Assembly (NCBI GenBank): GCA_964570785.1
Contig: CAZMZG010000004.1
Location: forward strand, 1-62,014
Length of the DNA stretch: 62,014 nt
Origin: Thermatribacter sp964570785
Lineage (GTDB): Bacteria; Atribacterota; Atribacteria; Atribacterales; Thermatribacteraceae
Direction of reading: 5' to 3'
This document shows, in pieces, positions 52,583 through 61,494 of this stretch. The position numbers and the translations under genes were made by a program. Position 1 is the first letter of the stretch; every line of letters starts with the position of its first letter. The notes beneath the pieces were generated by a model. It was not told the DNA's origin, did not search any database, and worked only from the letters and a program-made list of their open reading frames with translations.

Positions 52583-53519
52583 TGAACCAGGCTCTCGCCT
52601 GGACGCCTGGTTAGCAAAAAACTTCCCCGAAGCATCCCGCTCTTTACTTGTCAAGCTCATCAAAAGTGGTAACGTTAGGATAAATCGCACAACCGTCACT
52701 AAAGCCAGCAAAAAAGTAAACCCTGGAGACATAATAGAAATTATCTGGGAAGGAAAACAGTTTTTAGAACTCGAACCATTCTCCCTTCCTCTGGAAATAG
52801 TCTACCAGGATGAAGATATACTGGTCATTAACAAACCAGCAGGAATAGCCACTCACCCGGTAAATGTTTTAGAAAAGAACACCCTGATCAATGCACTGCT
52901 TTACCATGGCATAAACCTAGCTCGGTATGGAGCTCCCTTGCGTCCCGGCATTGTACATCGTCTCGATAAAGAAACTTCTGGGATAATGGTTATCGCCAAA
53001 TCCGACATAGCCTACCTCAAACTAATTGAAGAATTTAGAAAACGAAGAGTAAAAAAGGTTTACCTTGCCATTGTTGAAGGAGAGTGGAAAGAAAAACCCA
53101 ATGAGTTAACTTTACCTATTTCCAGAAACAAAAGAAATCCTTGCCTGATGGAAGTAAATTTCCAAAAAGGCAAGGAAGCTCAAACTCTCATTAAACCCTA
53201 CCTTGCCAGAGAGAACTACTCGCTACTTCTGGTCAATCCCCAGACCGGTCGTACTCATCAAATACGCGTTCATCTGAGCTTTGTCGGACATCCCATCGTA
53301 GGAGATAAAAGATATGGCACTTCCCGGAGCACTCAGCAAATGCCGAGGCAGGCCCTTCACGCTTTCTCTATAAGCCTAAAGCATCCTACTCGGAACCAGG
53401 AACTAACTTTTTATGCAGATCTTCCTGGTGACATGAGGGAGTTTTTGCTCAAACATTTTAACAAGCTTCCAACCCCAGAGGAAATTCTGGTCGCACAAAA
53501 AGTGTTTTTTCATTCTTGA
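52554..53519 (+). CDS. RluD-type rRNA pseudouridine synthase
   Basis: A 321-residue protein overlapping lspA by 29 bases, ATG after AAAGGAAAAA. Residues about 10-75 form an S4 RNA-binding domain (RLDAWLAKNFPEASRSLL). The catalytic Asp is in RPGIVHRLDKETSGIMVIAK, and QTGRTHQIRVHLSFVGHPIVGDKRYG follows. It is RluD/RluC-like, but the target base cannot be assigned. Its last 62 bases overlap rqcH tail to tail. Confidence 0.92.
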   Translation: MKKQKILVYDEPGSRLDAWLAKNFPEASRSLLVKLIKSGNVRINRTTVTKASKKVNPGDIIEIIWEGKQFLELEPFSLPLEIVYQDEDILVINKPAGIATHPVNVLEKNTLINALLYHGINLARYGAPLRPGIVHRLDKETSGIMVIAKSDIAYLKLIEEFRKRRVKKVYLAIVEGEWKEKPNELTLPISRNKRNPCLMEVNFQKGKEAQTLIKPYLARENYSLLLVNPQTGRTHQIRVHLSFVGHPIVGDKRYGTSRSTQQMPRQALHAFSISLKHPTRNQELTFYADLPGDMREFLLKHFNKLPTPEEILVAQKVFFHS

Positions 53520-55185
53520 AAAGAACCTCACCTAAATTACTTCCGGAAGCAAACCTTAAATACCTCACCTCAGTCATGATTACTGGAACAACATTTTCGT
53601 CCCTTCCTCTGGAATAAAAAGCTGCTACCTTAGCCGCGCGCTCTATATCATCTTCTACACCCCGCGAAGAGTTTACAATTTTCAGAATCACGTGAGAACC
53701 AGGCATCTCCCGGACGTGAAACCATAAATCTCTTCTTGAAGCAACTTTACTGATTAAAAGGTGATTAGCTCTGGCATTCTTACCTATCAAAATATAATTA
53801 CCTCCAGGCGTACAGTAACCCGTTATTCCTGAAGGAAAGCGCTGTGACGAAGAAACTTTTTCTTCGCTTAACCTGGAACAACTTATTTCTTCGCTATCCC
53901 CAACGAGAGCTTCAAGTTTGTGAAGTATTTCTGATTCTTTCCGCTCAAGCACGGTAAGCTTATCTTTTACCATAGTAGCTCTTTTTAGAAGTTTCCTATA
54001 AAGCTGGAAGTAATTCTGCATGTTCTGAGCAATACTCAAAGCAGGTTCCAAAGAAATACAAACCTCCTCTGGAACCTGAGAAAGGATATTTCGAACGGTC
54101 AATCCCTTATTGTCCTGCTTGATAACCTCAAGATGCGGCCAGAGCTTGAGAAGTTCTCCTTTGAGACGTGCCATCTCTATTTCTTTTTCATTGGGTAGCA
54201 AAGAAGCAATTTTTTCTTTCTCCCACCTTACAGCCTCCAGTTCTTTCTGAAGTTCCTTAATCTTCTTTTCTTGTAACTCATGTTGCTTATACCAGTCTTG
54301 TAGAGCATAAAAATAAGTTTCAAGGGCCTCTTTGAAAGAGGGAAAAGCTAATACCTCAGCATCGAGATATCCGTCTTCTTTCCAGAAAATACCCAGGGGT
54401 TTCTTTGATATCCTTTCCAAGAAAAGGTACAATTTATAGTCTTCCTTGAGAAGGGGTTGTAAAACTTCCTTCCACACTTCCCGTATCGTCTCGTACGAAA
54501 TTGGCCTGTTTTCCATTTTGCGCCAAAGATATCTGCTAAGGAAAGTACCCACACCATCAAAATTATTGATAAACCACCTTGGCCCATCAATAACCGCCTC
54601 CTCAATCCCTGGAGAAACCCCACTTTCCAGAAAAATCAGAGGGTCTATTTTGCTTCCCAAGCAAGGAGGCGGAGAATACACAAGACCTGGAAAGACATGT
54701 CTGAAACTACTCTCCCTTTGCCCTATGAAGCGTGCGGCACTCAAAATGCGCTGCGAACCAGTTTCAACAAGCACCAAATTGGCATTTCTACCAGTTAGTT
54801 CAAAAAAAAGAAAGAACTGTTTTTCAGAACTCTCCCACAAGCTCGAATTCTTGATAAGCAGTTTTACCACCCGATCCCAGCCAACCTGTTCTATTTCAAC
54901 AATATACCCGCCCAGGAGATTTCTTCTTGTAGTTTGTATCCAGTGGTTAGTCAGGTTAAGCTTTCTATCAGGAGAGTTGTTGGAAAAGAACAAAGTATTC
55001 ATATCAGGATGAAAACAAGAGACCAGATAACCGTTGGATAAATTTTGGTTATAAAGCCTTAAAACAAAACCCTTTCGAGGAAGTAAAAAAATGTCCTGTA
55101 TGCGAGCACCAACTACCATGGGCTTGAGCTCTCTAATCAAAAACTTGAGAGGTAATCCTTCCAAAATTTGCATTTTCACATCCAT
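53458..55185 (-). CDS. rqcH: Ribosome quality-control factor RqcH (NFACT family)
   Basis: A 575-residue protein: NFACT-N domain at the start (VGARIQDIFLLPRKGFVLRL, FFELTGRNANLVLVE), a helix-hairpin-helix and a coiled-coil middle (ELQKKELEAVRWE-like region near 310-335), and NFACT-R near the end (RRDLWFHVREMPGSHVIL). RqcH adds alanine tails to nascent chains on stalled 50S subunits. Its 3' end runs 62 bases into the pseudouridine synthase gene on the other strand. ATG 55185 is assumed; 55173 is an alternative. Confidence 0.92.
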   Translation of the reverse strand: MDVKMQILEGLPLKFLIRELKPMVVGARIQDIFLLPRKGFVLRLYNQNLSNGYLVSCFHPDMNTLFFSNNSPDRKLNLTNHWIQTTRRNLLGGYIVEIEQVGWDRVVKLLIKNSSLWESSEKQFFLFFELTGRNANLVLVETGSQRILSAARFIGQRESSFRHVFPGLVYSPPPCLGSKIDPLIFLESGVSPGIEEAVIDGPRWFINNFDGVGTFLSRYLWRKMENRPISYETIREVWKEVLQPLLKEDYKLYLFLERISKKPLGIFWKEDGYLDAEVLAFPSFKEALETYFYALQDWYKQHELQEKKIKELQKELEAVRWEKEKIASLLPNEKEIEMARLKGELLKLWPHLEVIKQDNKGLTVRNILSQVPEEVCISLEPALSIAQNMQNYFQLYRKLLKRATMVKDKLTVLERKESEILHKLEALVGDSEEISCSRLSEEKVSSSQRFPSGITGYCTPGGNYILIGKNARANHLLISKVASRRDLWFHVREMPGSHVILKIVNSSRGVEDDIERAAKVAAFYSRGRDENVVPVIMTEVRYLRFASGSNLGEVLFKNEKTLFVRPEFPLGLEAC

Positions 55186-55250
55186 TGACAGTCTTAAGTC
55201 TCTTCAAGTAATATAGCGACAAATATCCCGGTTTGTAAAGGAGCTACAAT

Positions 55251-56123
55251 ATGAAAAGTATGACTGGTTTTGGTTTTGCCGAGGGCGAAGGTACGCTCGG
55301 CACTTACCGAATTCGTATCAAAAGCTTCAACCACCGCTTCCTGGATATCAACATCAGGATGCCAAGAGAGCTCTACGTTTGGGAAGAACTCCTCAATCAG
55401 CTCATAAAGTCTCGCATATCGAGGGGGAAAGTTGAACTACGTATCGACTTTGAACCCAAGCTGGAAAACTTTACCATCGAAGTGAACCCTCGGCTTGCCC
55501 GTTCCTATCTTAGTGCTCTTGAGACTCTCTGTAAAGAACTGGGACTTAACTTTAACCCTCATATAGAGCTTATCCTTAATCTGGGAGAAGTAATCAAGCT
55601 CAACAAAGAAAATCAATGCTGGGAAAAAGAATGGGATCTTTTTCAAACCATTTTTGAAGAAGCTATTCAAGCTCTTCTGAACTCAAGGGAGAGCGAAGGC
55701 TCGAGAATGAAAGAGGATATAGAAAAGCACCTGGAAAAAATAAGTAAAACTACAGCGAAACTCAAGGAACAGAATGAACAAGTTACTGAGTTTTTCCGCC
55801 AAAAGCTGTCCAAAAGAGTAGCCGAACTACTACCCCAATCACCCATAAACGAAGCTCTCTTGGCCCAAGAAGTGGTATATTATGTAGAGAGAAGCGACAT
55901 CAACGAAGAAACAACGCGCATAAAAGCCCACGTAGAAAGAATACGCTCTCTCCTTAATGCCGAAGGCCCAATTGGCAGGGAGCTGGAATTCGTACTGCAG
56001 GAAATACATCGTGAAGTTAACACCATTGGAGCCAAATCAGCCCACCTAAGTATATCGGAAATGGTTATTGATCTTAAAACGGCTCTTGAAAAATTGCGAG
56101 AACAGGTTCAAAACATAGAGTAA
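55251..56123 (+). CDS. yicC: YicC-family endoribonuclease-like protein
   Basis: A 290-residue protein from ATG 55251 after AAAGGAGC. MKSMTGFGFAEGEG, FNHRFLDINIRMPRELY and the C-terminal EVNTIGAKSAHLSISEMVIDLK are diagnostic of YicC/YloC. YicC cleaves RNA in studied bacteria. It starts the yicC-gmk-rpoZ-coaBC-priA-def-fmt run. Confidence 0.93.
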   Translation: MKSMTGFGFAEGEGTLGTYRIRIKSFNHRFLDINIRMPRELYVWEELLNQLIKSRISRGKVELRIDFEPKLENFTIEVNPRLARSYLSALETLCKELGLNFNPHIELILNLGEVIKLNKENQCWEKEWDLFQTIFEEAIQALLNSRESEGSRMKEDIEKHLEKISKTTAKLKEQNEQVTEFFRQKLSKRVAELLPQSPINEALLAQEVVYYVERSDINEETTRIKAHVERIRSLLNAEGPIGRELEFVLQEIHREVNTIGAKSAHLSISEMVIDLKTALEKLREQVQNIE

Positions 56124-56124
56124 A

Positions 56125-56736
56125 ATGGCGGGAATTCTTTTTGTCGTTTCGGGACCCTCGGGAGTGGGAAAAAGCACCATCAGGAAAGAGGTAATCAGAA
56201 AATGTCCAGGGCTTAAATATTCCATTTCCTGTACCACCAGGCCCCCTCGTGAGGGAGAAATCGATGGAGTGGACTATCTGTTCATAGACCTCCCAACCTT
56301 TGAAAAAATGAAGCAACAGAGGGAATTCCTGGAATGGGCAAAAGTACACGGTAATTACTATGGAACTCCCCGCAAGCCTATTGAGGAATGGCTAAAAAAG
56401 GGAGAAGACGTGATTTTAGAAATAGACGTTCAGGGAGCCAAACAGGTTAAAAAAAATTTCGAAGGAGGTGTTTTTATCTTCATAGCACCTCCCTCACTCA
56501 AGACCTTAGAAGAAAGACTAAAAAGGCGCAATACCGATCGTGAAGATGAAATACTTCTTCGCATGACCAATGCTCGTATTGAAATGCAGTGTATTTCTGA
56601 TTATGATTATCTGGTGGTTAATGACCAACTCGAGGAAGCAGTGAACAAATTATTAGCAATTATTATTGCAGAAAGATGTAGAATAAGAAAATCTCATCCA
56701 TCAGGAGGCGAGAAAGGTAATGATTCCCATCGATAA
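56125..56736 (+). CDS. gmk: Guanylate kinase
   Basis: A 203-residue protein, one base after yicC. VVSGPSGVGKSTIRKEV is the P-loop, SISCTTRPPREGEIDGVDY binds GMP, and HGNYYGTPRKPI is the lid region. It makes GDP from GMP. Confidence 0.95.
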   Translation: MAGILFVVSGPSGVGKSTIRKEVIRKCPGLKYSISCTTRPPREGEIDGVDYLFIDLPTFEKMKQQREFLEWAKVHGNYYGTPRKPIEEWLKKGEDVILEIDVQGAKQVKKNFEGGVFIFIAPPSLKTLEERLKRRNTDREDEILLRMTNARIEMQCISDYDYLVVNDQLEEAVNKLLAIIIAERCRIRKSHPSGGEKGNDSHR

Positions 56737-56947
56737 GTTGCTCGAAAAAACTGGAGATAGATATACTTTGACCACCGTTGTTGCTAAAAGAGCAAAACAA
56801 ATCAGCGAGGGGACCACTCCTCTGGTAGCACTGGAAAAGCCTCACAAACCCATCTTTATAGCCATTCAGGAAGTAGTTGAAGATAGGATCGATTTTTATG
56901 AACCCCAGGAAAATGATCTACCATCCGAGCAACCTCTGGAAGAATAA
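56720..56947 (+). CDS. rpoZ: RNA polymerase omega subunit
   Basis: A 75-residue protein overlapping gmk by 17 bases. KLLEKTGDRYTLTTVVAKRAKQI and PLVALEKPHKPIFIAIQEV match omega. It assists RNA polymerase assembly. Confidence 0.9.
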   Translation: MIPIDKLLEKTGDRYTLTTVVAKRAKQISEGTTPLVALEKPHKPIFIAIQEVVEDRIDFYEPQENDLPSEQPLEE

Positions 56948-58130
56948 AAATATTCTGGTTGGAGTTTGTGGGAGCATAGCTGTATTCAAAATAGCTCATC
57001 TGGTAAGCTATCTCGTAAAATCCGGCGCCAACGTCCAGGTGGTAATGACCGACAACGCCCAGCACTTTGTTGGTAAAAGTACCTTCGAAGCCCTCACTGG
57101 AAGAAAGGTTTACGATGGCCTTTTCAATTTCCAAGGAGAGATCCCACACATAGAGTTAGCCCGAAAAAATGACCTAATCCTCGTTGCACCAGCTACAGCT
57201 AACATAATAGGCAAAATAGCCTGCGGGATAGGGGATGACCTGCTGTCAACTCTATGCATGGTAGAACCACAAAAATTGTTTATCGTACCCGCTATGAACC
57301 ATAAAATGTGGAGAAATCCAGCCGTACAGGAGAACCTGGACAAACTTAGAACACGAAACATAAAAGTCCTTTCACCAGAGAGAGGGAAACTGGCCTGTGG
57401 AGAAGAAGGAGAAGGCAGGTTACCTGAAGTAGAGAACATAATTGAAGAAATGTTTTATTTTGTATATGGCGACAAATTTCTCTCGGGAAAAAGGGTGCTG
57501 GTAACAGCAGGAGCAACACGTGAATGGTTAGACCCTGTGCGTTATATCTCCAATCCATCAAGCGGCATCATGGGCTACTCCTTAGCCGCTCAGGCCAAAG
57601 CACTAGGCGCAGAAGTTATACTAATAAGTGGCAAAACTCATCTCCGTGTTCCCTCTGGTGTTGAGAGCGAAGAGATAGATACTGCCCTTCAGTTAGCGGA
57701 AAAAACCGAGGAACTTTTCCCCAACTGCGACATTCTTTTTATGAGTGCAGCAGTCTCGGATTTCAGGCCTGAGGTGCAAAAATCCTCAAAAATTAAAAAG
57801 CACCAGCAAAAATTGCTTGGGCTTCGCTTAGTTCCCACTACTGATATCCTGTCAGCAATAAGTAAAATAAAGAAGCCTGAACAGATAGTAGTGGGTTTTT
57901 GCGCTGAAACCGAAAACCCCCTTGAAGAAGGTAGAAGAAAACTAAAAACAAAAAATCTTGATCTGATAATTGCCAACTTAATAGAAAAAGACAAATCTGG
58001 CTTTGAAGTTTTAACCAACAAAGCCTGGATTATAGACTACAAGGGCAAAGAAATAGAGTTTCCACTTCTTGACAAAAGAGACCTGGCAGAAAAAATCTTC
58101 TGGCATTTAAAAGGCGTTTTTCAACAATAA
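56913..58130 (+). CDS. coaBC: Bifunctional phosphopantothenoylcysteine decarboxylase/synthetase
   Basis: A 405-residue protein. ATG 56913, inside the rpoZ end, is my choice; GTG 56877 and ATG 56898 are upstream options. CoaC domain: ILVGVCGSIAVFK, and IELARKNDLILVAPATANIIGK, PAMNHKMWRNPAVQEN. CoaB domain from about residue 185: VLVTAGATREWLDPVRYISN and SAAVSDFRP. It makes 4'-phosphopantetheine for CoA. Confidence 0.94.
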   Translation: MIYHPSNLWKNKNILVGVCGSIAVFKIAHLVSYLVKSGANVQVVMTDNAQHFVGKSTFEALTGRKVYDGLFNFQGEIPHIELARKNDLILVAPATANIIGKIACGIGDDLLSTLCMVEPQKLFIVPAMNHKMWRNPAVQENLDKLRTRNIKVLSPERGKLACGEEGEGRLPEVENIIEEMFYFVYGDKFLSGKRVLVTAGATREWLDPVRYISNPSSGIMGYSLAAQAKALGAEVILISGKTHLRVPSGVESEEIDTALQLAEKTEELFPNCDILFMSAAVSDFRPEVQKSSKIKKHQQKLLGLRLVPTTDILSAISKIKKPEQIVVGFCAETENPLEEGRRKLKTKNLDLIIANLIEKDKSGFEVLTNKAWIIDYKGKEIEFPLLDKRDLAEKIFWHLKGVFQQ

Positions 58131-60004
58131 TGCTTCTGGCAGAAGTTGCTCTACCGGTACCCCTGTTTCAGACCTTTTCTTATATAATTCCAGAAAAGTT
58201 GGTTGATGAAATAGTCCCCGGAAGCATAGTTTGGGTAGATTTTCGCTCTCGAAAGCTGACCGGAGTAGTGGTTGAAATTGTCGAGCAAAACACAGAGGAC
58301 AACCTTAAAGAAATAACCCAGCTTCTCCCCCTGCAACCATTAACGAACGCTTACCTCGACCTTGGCAAAAGATTATCCATAGCTTTCTTTGCACCTCTTG
58401 GAGAAATACTGACACTGTATGTTCCTAAAATAAACAGTTTTAAGAGAAGCTCTCTATCCAAGAAAAACACTTGTCCTCGAGATCGCTTCCTATCTCACAA
58501 GCGTTTTCTGTGCTGCCAACTGGCCTTTGAAGAAGACCGATTACGCTTTTTAAAGCAATTCTTAAAAGAGCACGTCGAAGAAAAGAAAGAAAAGGTTCAT
58601 CTCGTTTTCCCCGAACTTGCAACTCTGGACCACTACTCAGAATTTATAAAAGAAAACTTTCCAGATTTGAAGCTTATCCGCTTCGACAGCAGACTGTCAC
58701 CTTCCAGAAGACTCAAAATCCACCAAGAAATTGAAAAGGGAATCTTCGACGTTATCACAGGTTCCTGTCTTTCCCTTTTTTTACCGACCCAGGGTATTCA
58801 CAACTATATCATCGTTGATCCAGAAGAAAGAGGCCACTTCTCCTCGAAACATCCTTATTACAATTCCCTAACAGTCCTGGAAACCAAAATCGAAATTTTT
58901 GGAGGTACATTGATAACCTTGTGCCGCATCCCGAACCTTTACATATATTTTCGTCTCTCCCAAAGACAATGGAACACACTCAAACCTTCTTTTGAACCTC
59001 GAAGCACTATCCCCAAAAAAGTAAACACCGTGATACAGGAAAAATCCAGTAAGATTTTTTCTCTTTTTGCCCAGAAAGCCGTTTCAGAAAACCTTAAAGC
59101 AGGAACCAAAAGCTTAATTCTGGTCCAAAAAAGTGGATATGCTGCTGCACTGGGTTGCAAAGAATGCGGCTTTTACTACACCTGTGAAATGTGCAACATA
59201 GCTATGCGCTTTCATGCTCATTCCAAACAACTAATTTGCCCTCTCTGTGGCCAAAAGTTGTCTCCGAACCCGGTGTGCCCGCGTTGTGGGGGAACATGGC
59301 TTGAGGGCTGGGGAACAGGAACAGAGAAGGTTGAAGAAGAGTTAAAAAAACTCTTCCCTAAAGTAGGAATTCAAAGAGTCGACTTTGAAACCCTTGAAAA
59401 GGGTGATCTCGAAATCCACAAGGATTCTCTTCTGGTGGTAGGAACTACTTCAATATTACAGGAAAAGCTGTTACGCAAATCTTCTCTGCTAATAATAGAG
59501 TCCCTGGAAGATTGGTTTCTTTTGCCCGATTTTGAAGCACGAGAAAAATTCCTGCTATCCTTTTACAAAGCATCTCTTTTCTTAGGAGAGGACGTGTATC
59601 CCTCCCAAGCAAGAATCATTATTCAAACCAGAAAGCAATTCAAGGATTTCCTAAACCAGTTTCCTAAAAAATGGCAAATCCTCTTTCAAGAAGAAATCGA
59701 AAAGCGCCAAAAGAGCGGCTATCCCCCCTTTAGAGCCATGCTTTGTGTTACTGTGGAGGGAAGGAATAAAAAACGCTCCTTTCAGGTTTTAAACCAAGTG
59801 CGCGAGCTTTTGATGAACAGCCAAAAGAAGAAATCCGATATCTTCGGTCCCTATTCTGGAGAAGGTTTTAGAAAGAGAGGCAAGTTGCAAACAGAACTTA
59901 TAATATTAGCGGATAAAGAAAATTTGGAAGAAATATATCTGAAGGTTGGACCTTTGTTTAAATCAACGAGCAGTGTAAAGGTGCGTTGTAAGGTATCCTA
60001 TTAG
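58130..60004 (+). CDS. priA: PriA-like primosomal protein lacking helicase motifs
   Basis: A 624-residue protein colinear with PriA. The N-terminal DNA-binding part includes VALPVPLFQTFSYIIP and PGSIVWVDF. The zinc module is complete, with Cys343/346, 352/355, 370/373 and 383/386, followed by GTGTEKVEEELKKLFP. The ATPase is degenerate: no GxTGSGKT Walker A occurs before FPELATL (160), and DEEH is replaced by DPEERGHF (230-237). It probably works as a loading scaffold without unwinding, as reported for some PriA homologues that lack helicase motifs. Confidence 0.85.
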   Translation: MLLAEVALPVPLFQTFSYIIPEKLVDEIVPGSIVWVDFRSRKLTGVVVEIVEQNTEDNLKEITQLLPLQPLTNAYLDLGKRLSIAFFAPLGEILTLYVPKINSFKRSSLSKKNTCPRDRFLSHKRFLCCQLAFEEDRLRFLKQFLKEHVEEKKEKVHLVFPELATLDHYSEFIKENFPDLKLIRFDSRLSPSRRLKIHQEIEKGIFDVITGSCLSLFLPTQGIHNYIIVDPEERGHFSSKHPYYNSLTVLETKIEIFGGTLITLCRIPNLYIYFRLSQRQWNTLKPSFEPRSTIPKKVNTVIQEKSSKIFSLFAQKAVSENLKAGTKSLILVQKSGYAAALGCKECGFYYTCEMCNIAMRFHAHSKQLICPLCGQKLSPNPVCPRCGGTWLEGWGTGTEKVEEELKKLFPKVGIQRVDFETLEKGDLEIHKDSLLVVGTTSILQEKLLRKSSLLIIESLEDWFLLPDFEAREKFLLSFYKASLFLGEDVYPSQARIIIQTRKQFKDFLNQFPKKWQILFQEEIEKRQKSGYPPFRAMLCVTVEGRNKKRSFQVLNQVRELLMNSQKKKSDIFGPYSGEGFRKRGKLQTELIILADKENLEEIYLKVGPLFKSTSSVKVRCKVSY

Positions 60005-60028
60005 AGAATGGAAAAATGGAGGAATAAA

Positions 60029-60538
60029 ATGGTTCGCAAAATAATTCTCTACGGGAATCCCATATTGAGGGAAAAGGCACAGCCTGTTACTTCGATAGAC
60101 GGCAAAATTGCTTCTATACTTCAGGATATGGAAGAAACCATGTTAGCTTCTTCAGGTATTGGGCTTGCTGGAAACCAGGTAGGAGTTCTGCTGCGCCTGG
60201 TGACTCTGGTACACCCCGAGAAGCAGAAAGTTTTACACCTTATAAACCCAGAAATAGTAGAAAAGTCTGGGAATGGCGACCTTCAGGAAGAGGGTTGTCT
60301 GAGCCTACCAGGGCTATATGCCAAAGTGGAAAGAGCTGAAAAAACTCTCGTTAGAGCCCTAGATATCAACGGAAAAGAAATTCAAATAGCCGCCGAGGGC
60401 CTTTTGGCGAGAATTCTTCAGCACGAGATTGACCATTTGAACGGGGCTCTTTTTATAGACCGCCTGACGCCCGCACGAAGGTTGCTTATAAATGGAAAGC
60501 TGAAACAGATAGCACGAAAAGAGAAGGGGAAATCATGA
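60029..60538 (+). CDS. def: Peptide deformylase
   Basis: A 169-residue metalloenzyme. ATG 60029 follows TGGAGGAA and is preferred to ATG 60008. Motif 1 is GIGLAGNQ (43-50, where Ala-Pro is more usual), motif 2 EEGCLSLPG with Cys90, motif 3 QHEIDHLNG with His132, Glu133 and His136. It removes the formyl group from new proteins and pairs with fmt. Confidence 0.94.
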   Translation: MVRKIILYGNPILREKAQPVTSIDGKIASILQDMEETMLASSGIGLAGNQVGVLLRLVTLVHPEKQKVLHLINPEIVEKSGNGDLQEEGCLSLPGLYAKVERAEKTLVRALDINGKEIQIAAEGLLARILQHEIDHLNGALFIDRLTPARRLLINGKLKQIARKEKGKS

Positions 60539-61482
60539 AAATATTCTTTATGGGCACTTCGGAATTTGCGATAGAAGTTCTCGGAGTTCTTCTTGAAAGC
60601 CAGTTCCAAAAGCAAATCAAAGGCATAGTCACCCAACCCGACCGCGCCTGTGGAAGAGGGCAAAGAGTAATGCCCCCTCCGCTTAAAAAGTTTGTTCTTT
60701 CCGAAAACAAAGAAATTCCCATTTTCCAGCCGGAAAAAGTAAACCAACAAGAATTTGTAGACTTTCTAAAACAGGAAAGTCCTGACTTGATCGTTGTTGC
60801 TGCTTATGGACAGATTCTCAGGCGGGAAATACTGAAAATTCCCAGATGGGGATGCATCAACGTACACGCCTCTCTGTTGCCTCGTTATCGGGGAGCAGAC
60901 CCAATAAGATGGATGCTTCTGAAGGGAGAACAAGAAGCTGGCATTTCAATCATGCTTATGGATGAAGGAATGGACACCGGACCAATACTCAGCCAAAAAG
61001 CCCTTCCCATCGAGACTGAAGACGATTACGGTAGTCTCACCAAAAAACTTGGGCAAATAGGAGGTCAAGAGCTATTAAAAGTAATACCCGAATGGGTATC
61101 GGGTAATTTAAAGCCCCTTCCTCAAAATGAAAAAGAAGCCAGTTATGCGCCAAAGATAAAAAAAGAAATGTTGCGTATTTCCTGGGCGAGGCTGGCTCTG
61201 GAAATTGTCAATCAAATCAGGGCTTTCGCACCGGCCCCAGGAGCTTTCTGTTACTTTCGCGACAAAAAGATAAAAATTCTCAAAGCCAAGCTCGAAGAAA
61301 ATATTAGCAAAGAAATTTGGGAACCAGGTACTATTGTAGAAATAAAAAAGGAGGGAATTGTGGTAAGTGCTTCGGACAAAAATTTACTGATTGAAAAACT
61401 GCATCCAGAAAGCAAAAAACCTCTTCACTCCCGGGAATTCTGCTGTGGTTACCGCCTAAAAGCCGGAGACCGCTTTGAATAG
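60535..61482 (+). CDS. fmt: Methionyl-tRNA formyltransferase
   Basis: A 315-residue protein overlapping def by 4 bases. FFMGTSEFAIEVL, VTQPDRACGRGQRV, INVHASLLPRYRGADPIRW and LMDEGMDTGPIL are the Fmt and folate-binding motifs. It formylates initiator Met-tRNA. Confidence 0.95.
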   Translation: MKIFFMGTSEFAIEVLGVLLESQFQKQIKGIVTQPDRACGRGQRVMPPPLKKFVLSENKEIPIFQPEKVNQQEFVDFLKQESPDLIVVAAYGQILRREILKIPRWGCINVHASLLPRYRGADPIRWMLLKGEQEAGISIMLMDEGMDTGPILSQKALPIETEDDYGSLTKKLGQIGGQELLKVIPEWVSGNLKPLPQNEKEASYAPKIKKEMLRISWARLALEIVNQIRAFAPAPGAFCYFRDKKIKILKAKLEENISKEIWEPGTIVEIKKEGIVVSASDKNLLIEKLHPESKKPLHSREFCCGYRLKAGDRFE

Positions 61483-61494
61483 GAGGTGAATGGC

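Noticed and set aside
54446..55012. A 188-residue + strand ORF inside rqcH
   Set aside because: It is an antisense shadow of rqcH, with no start context and no recognisable motif.
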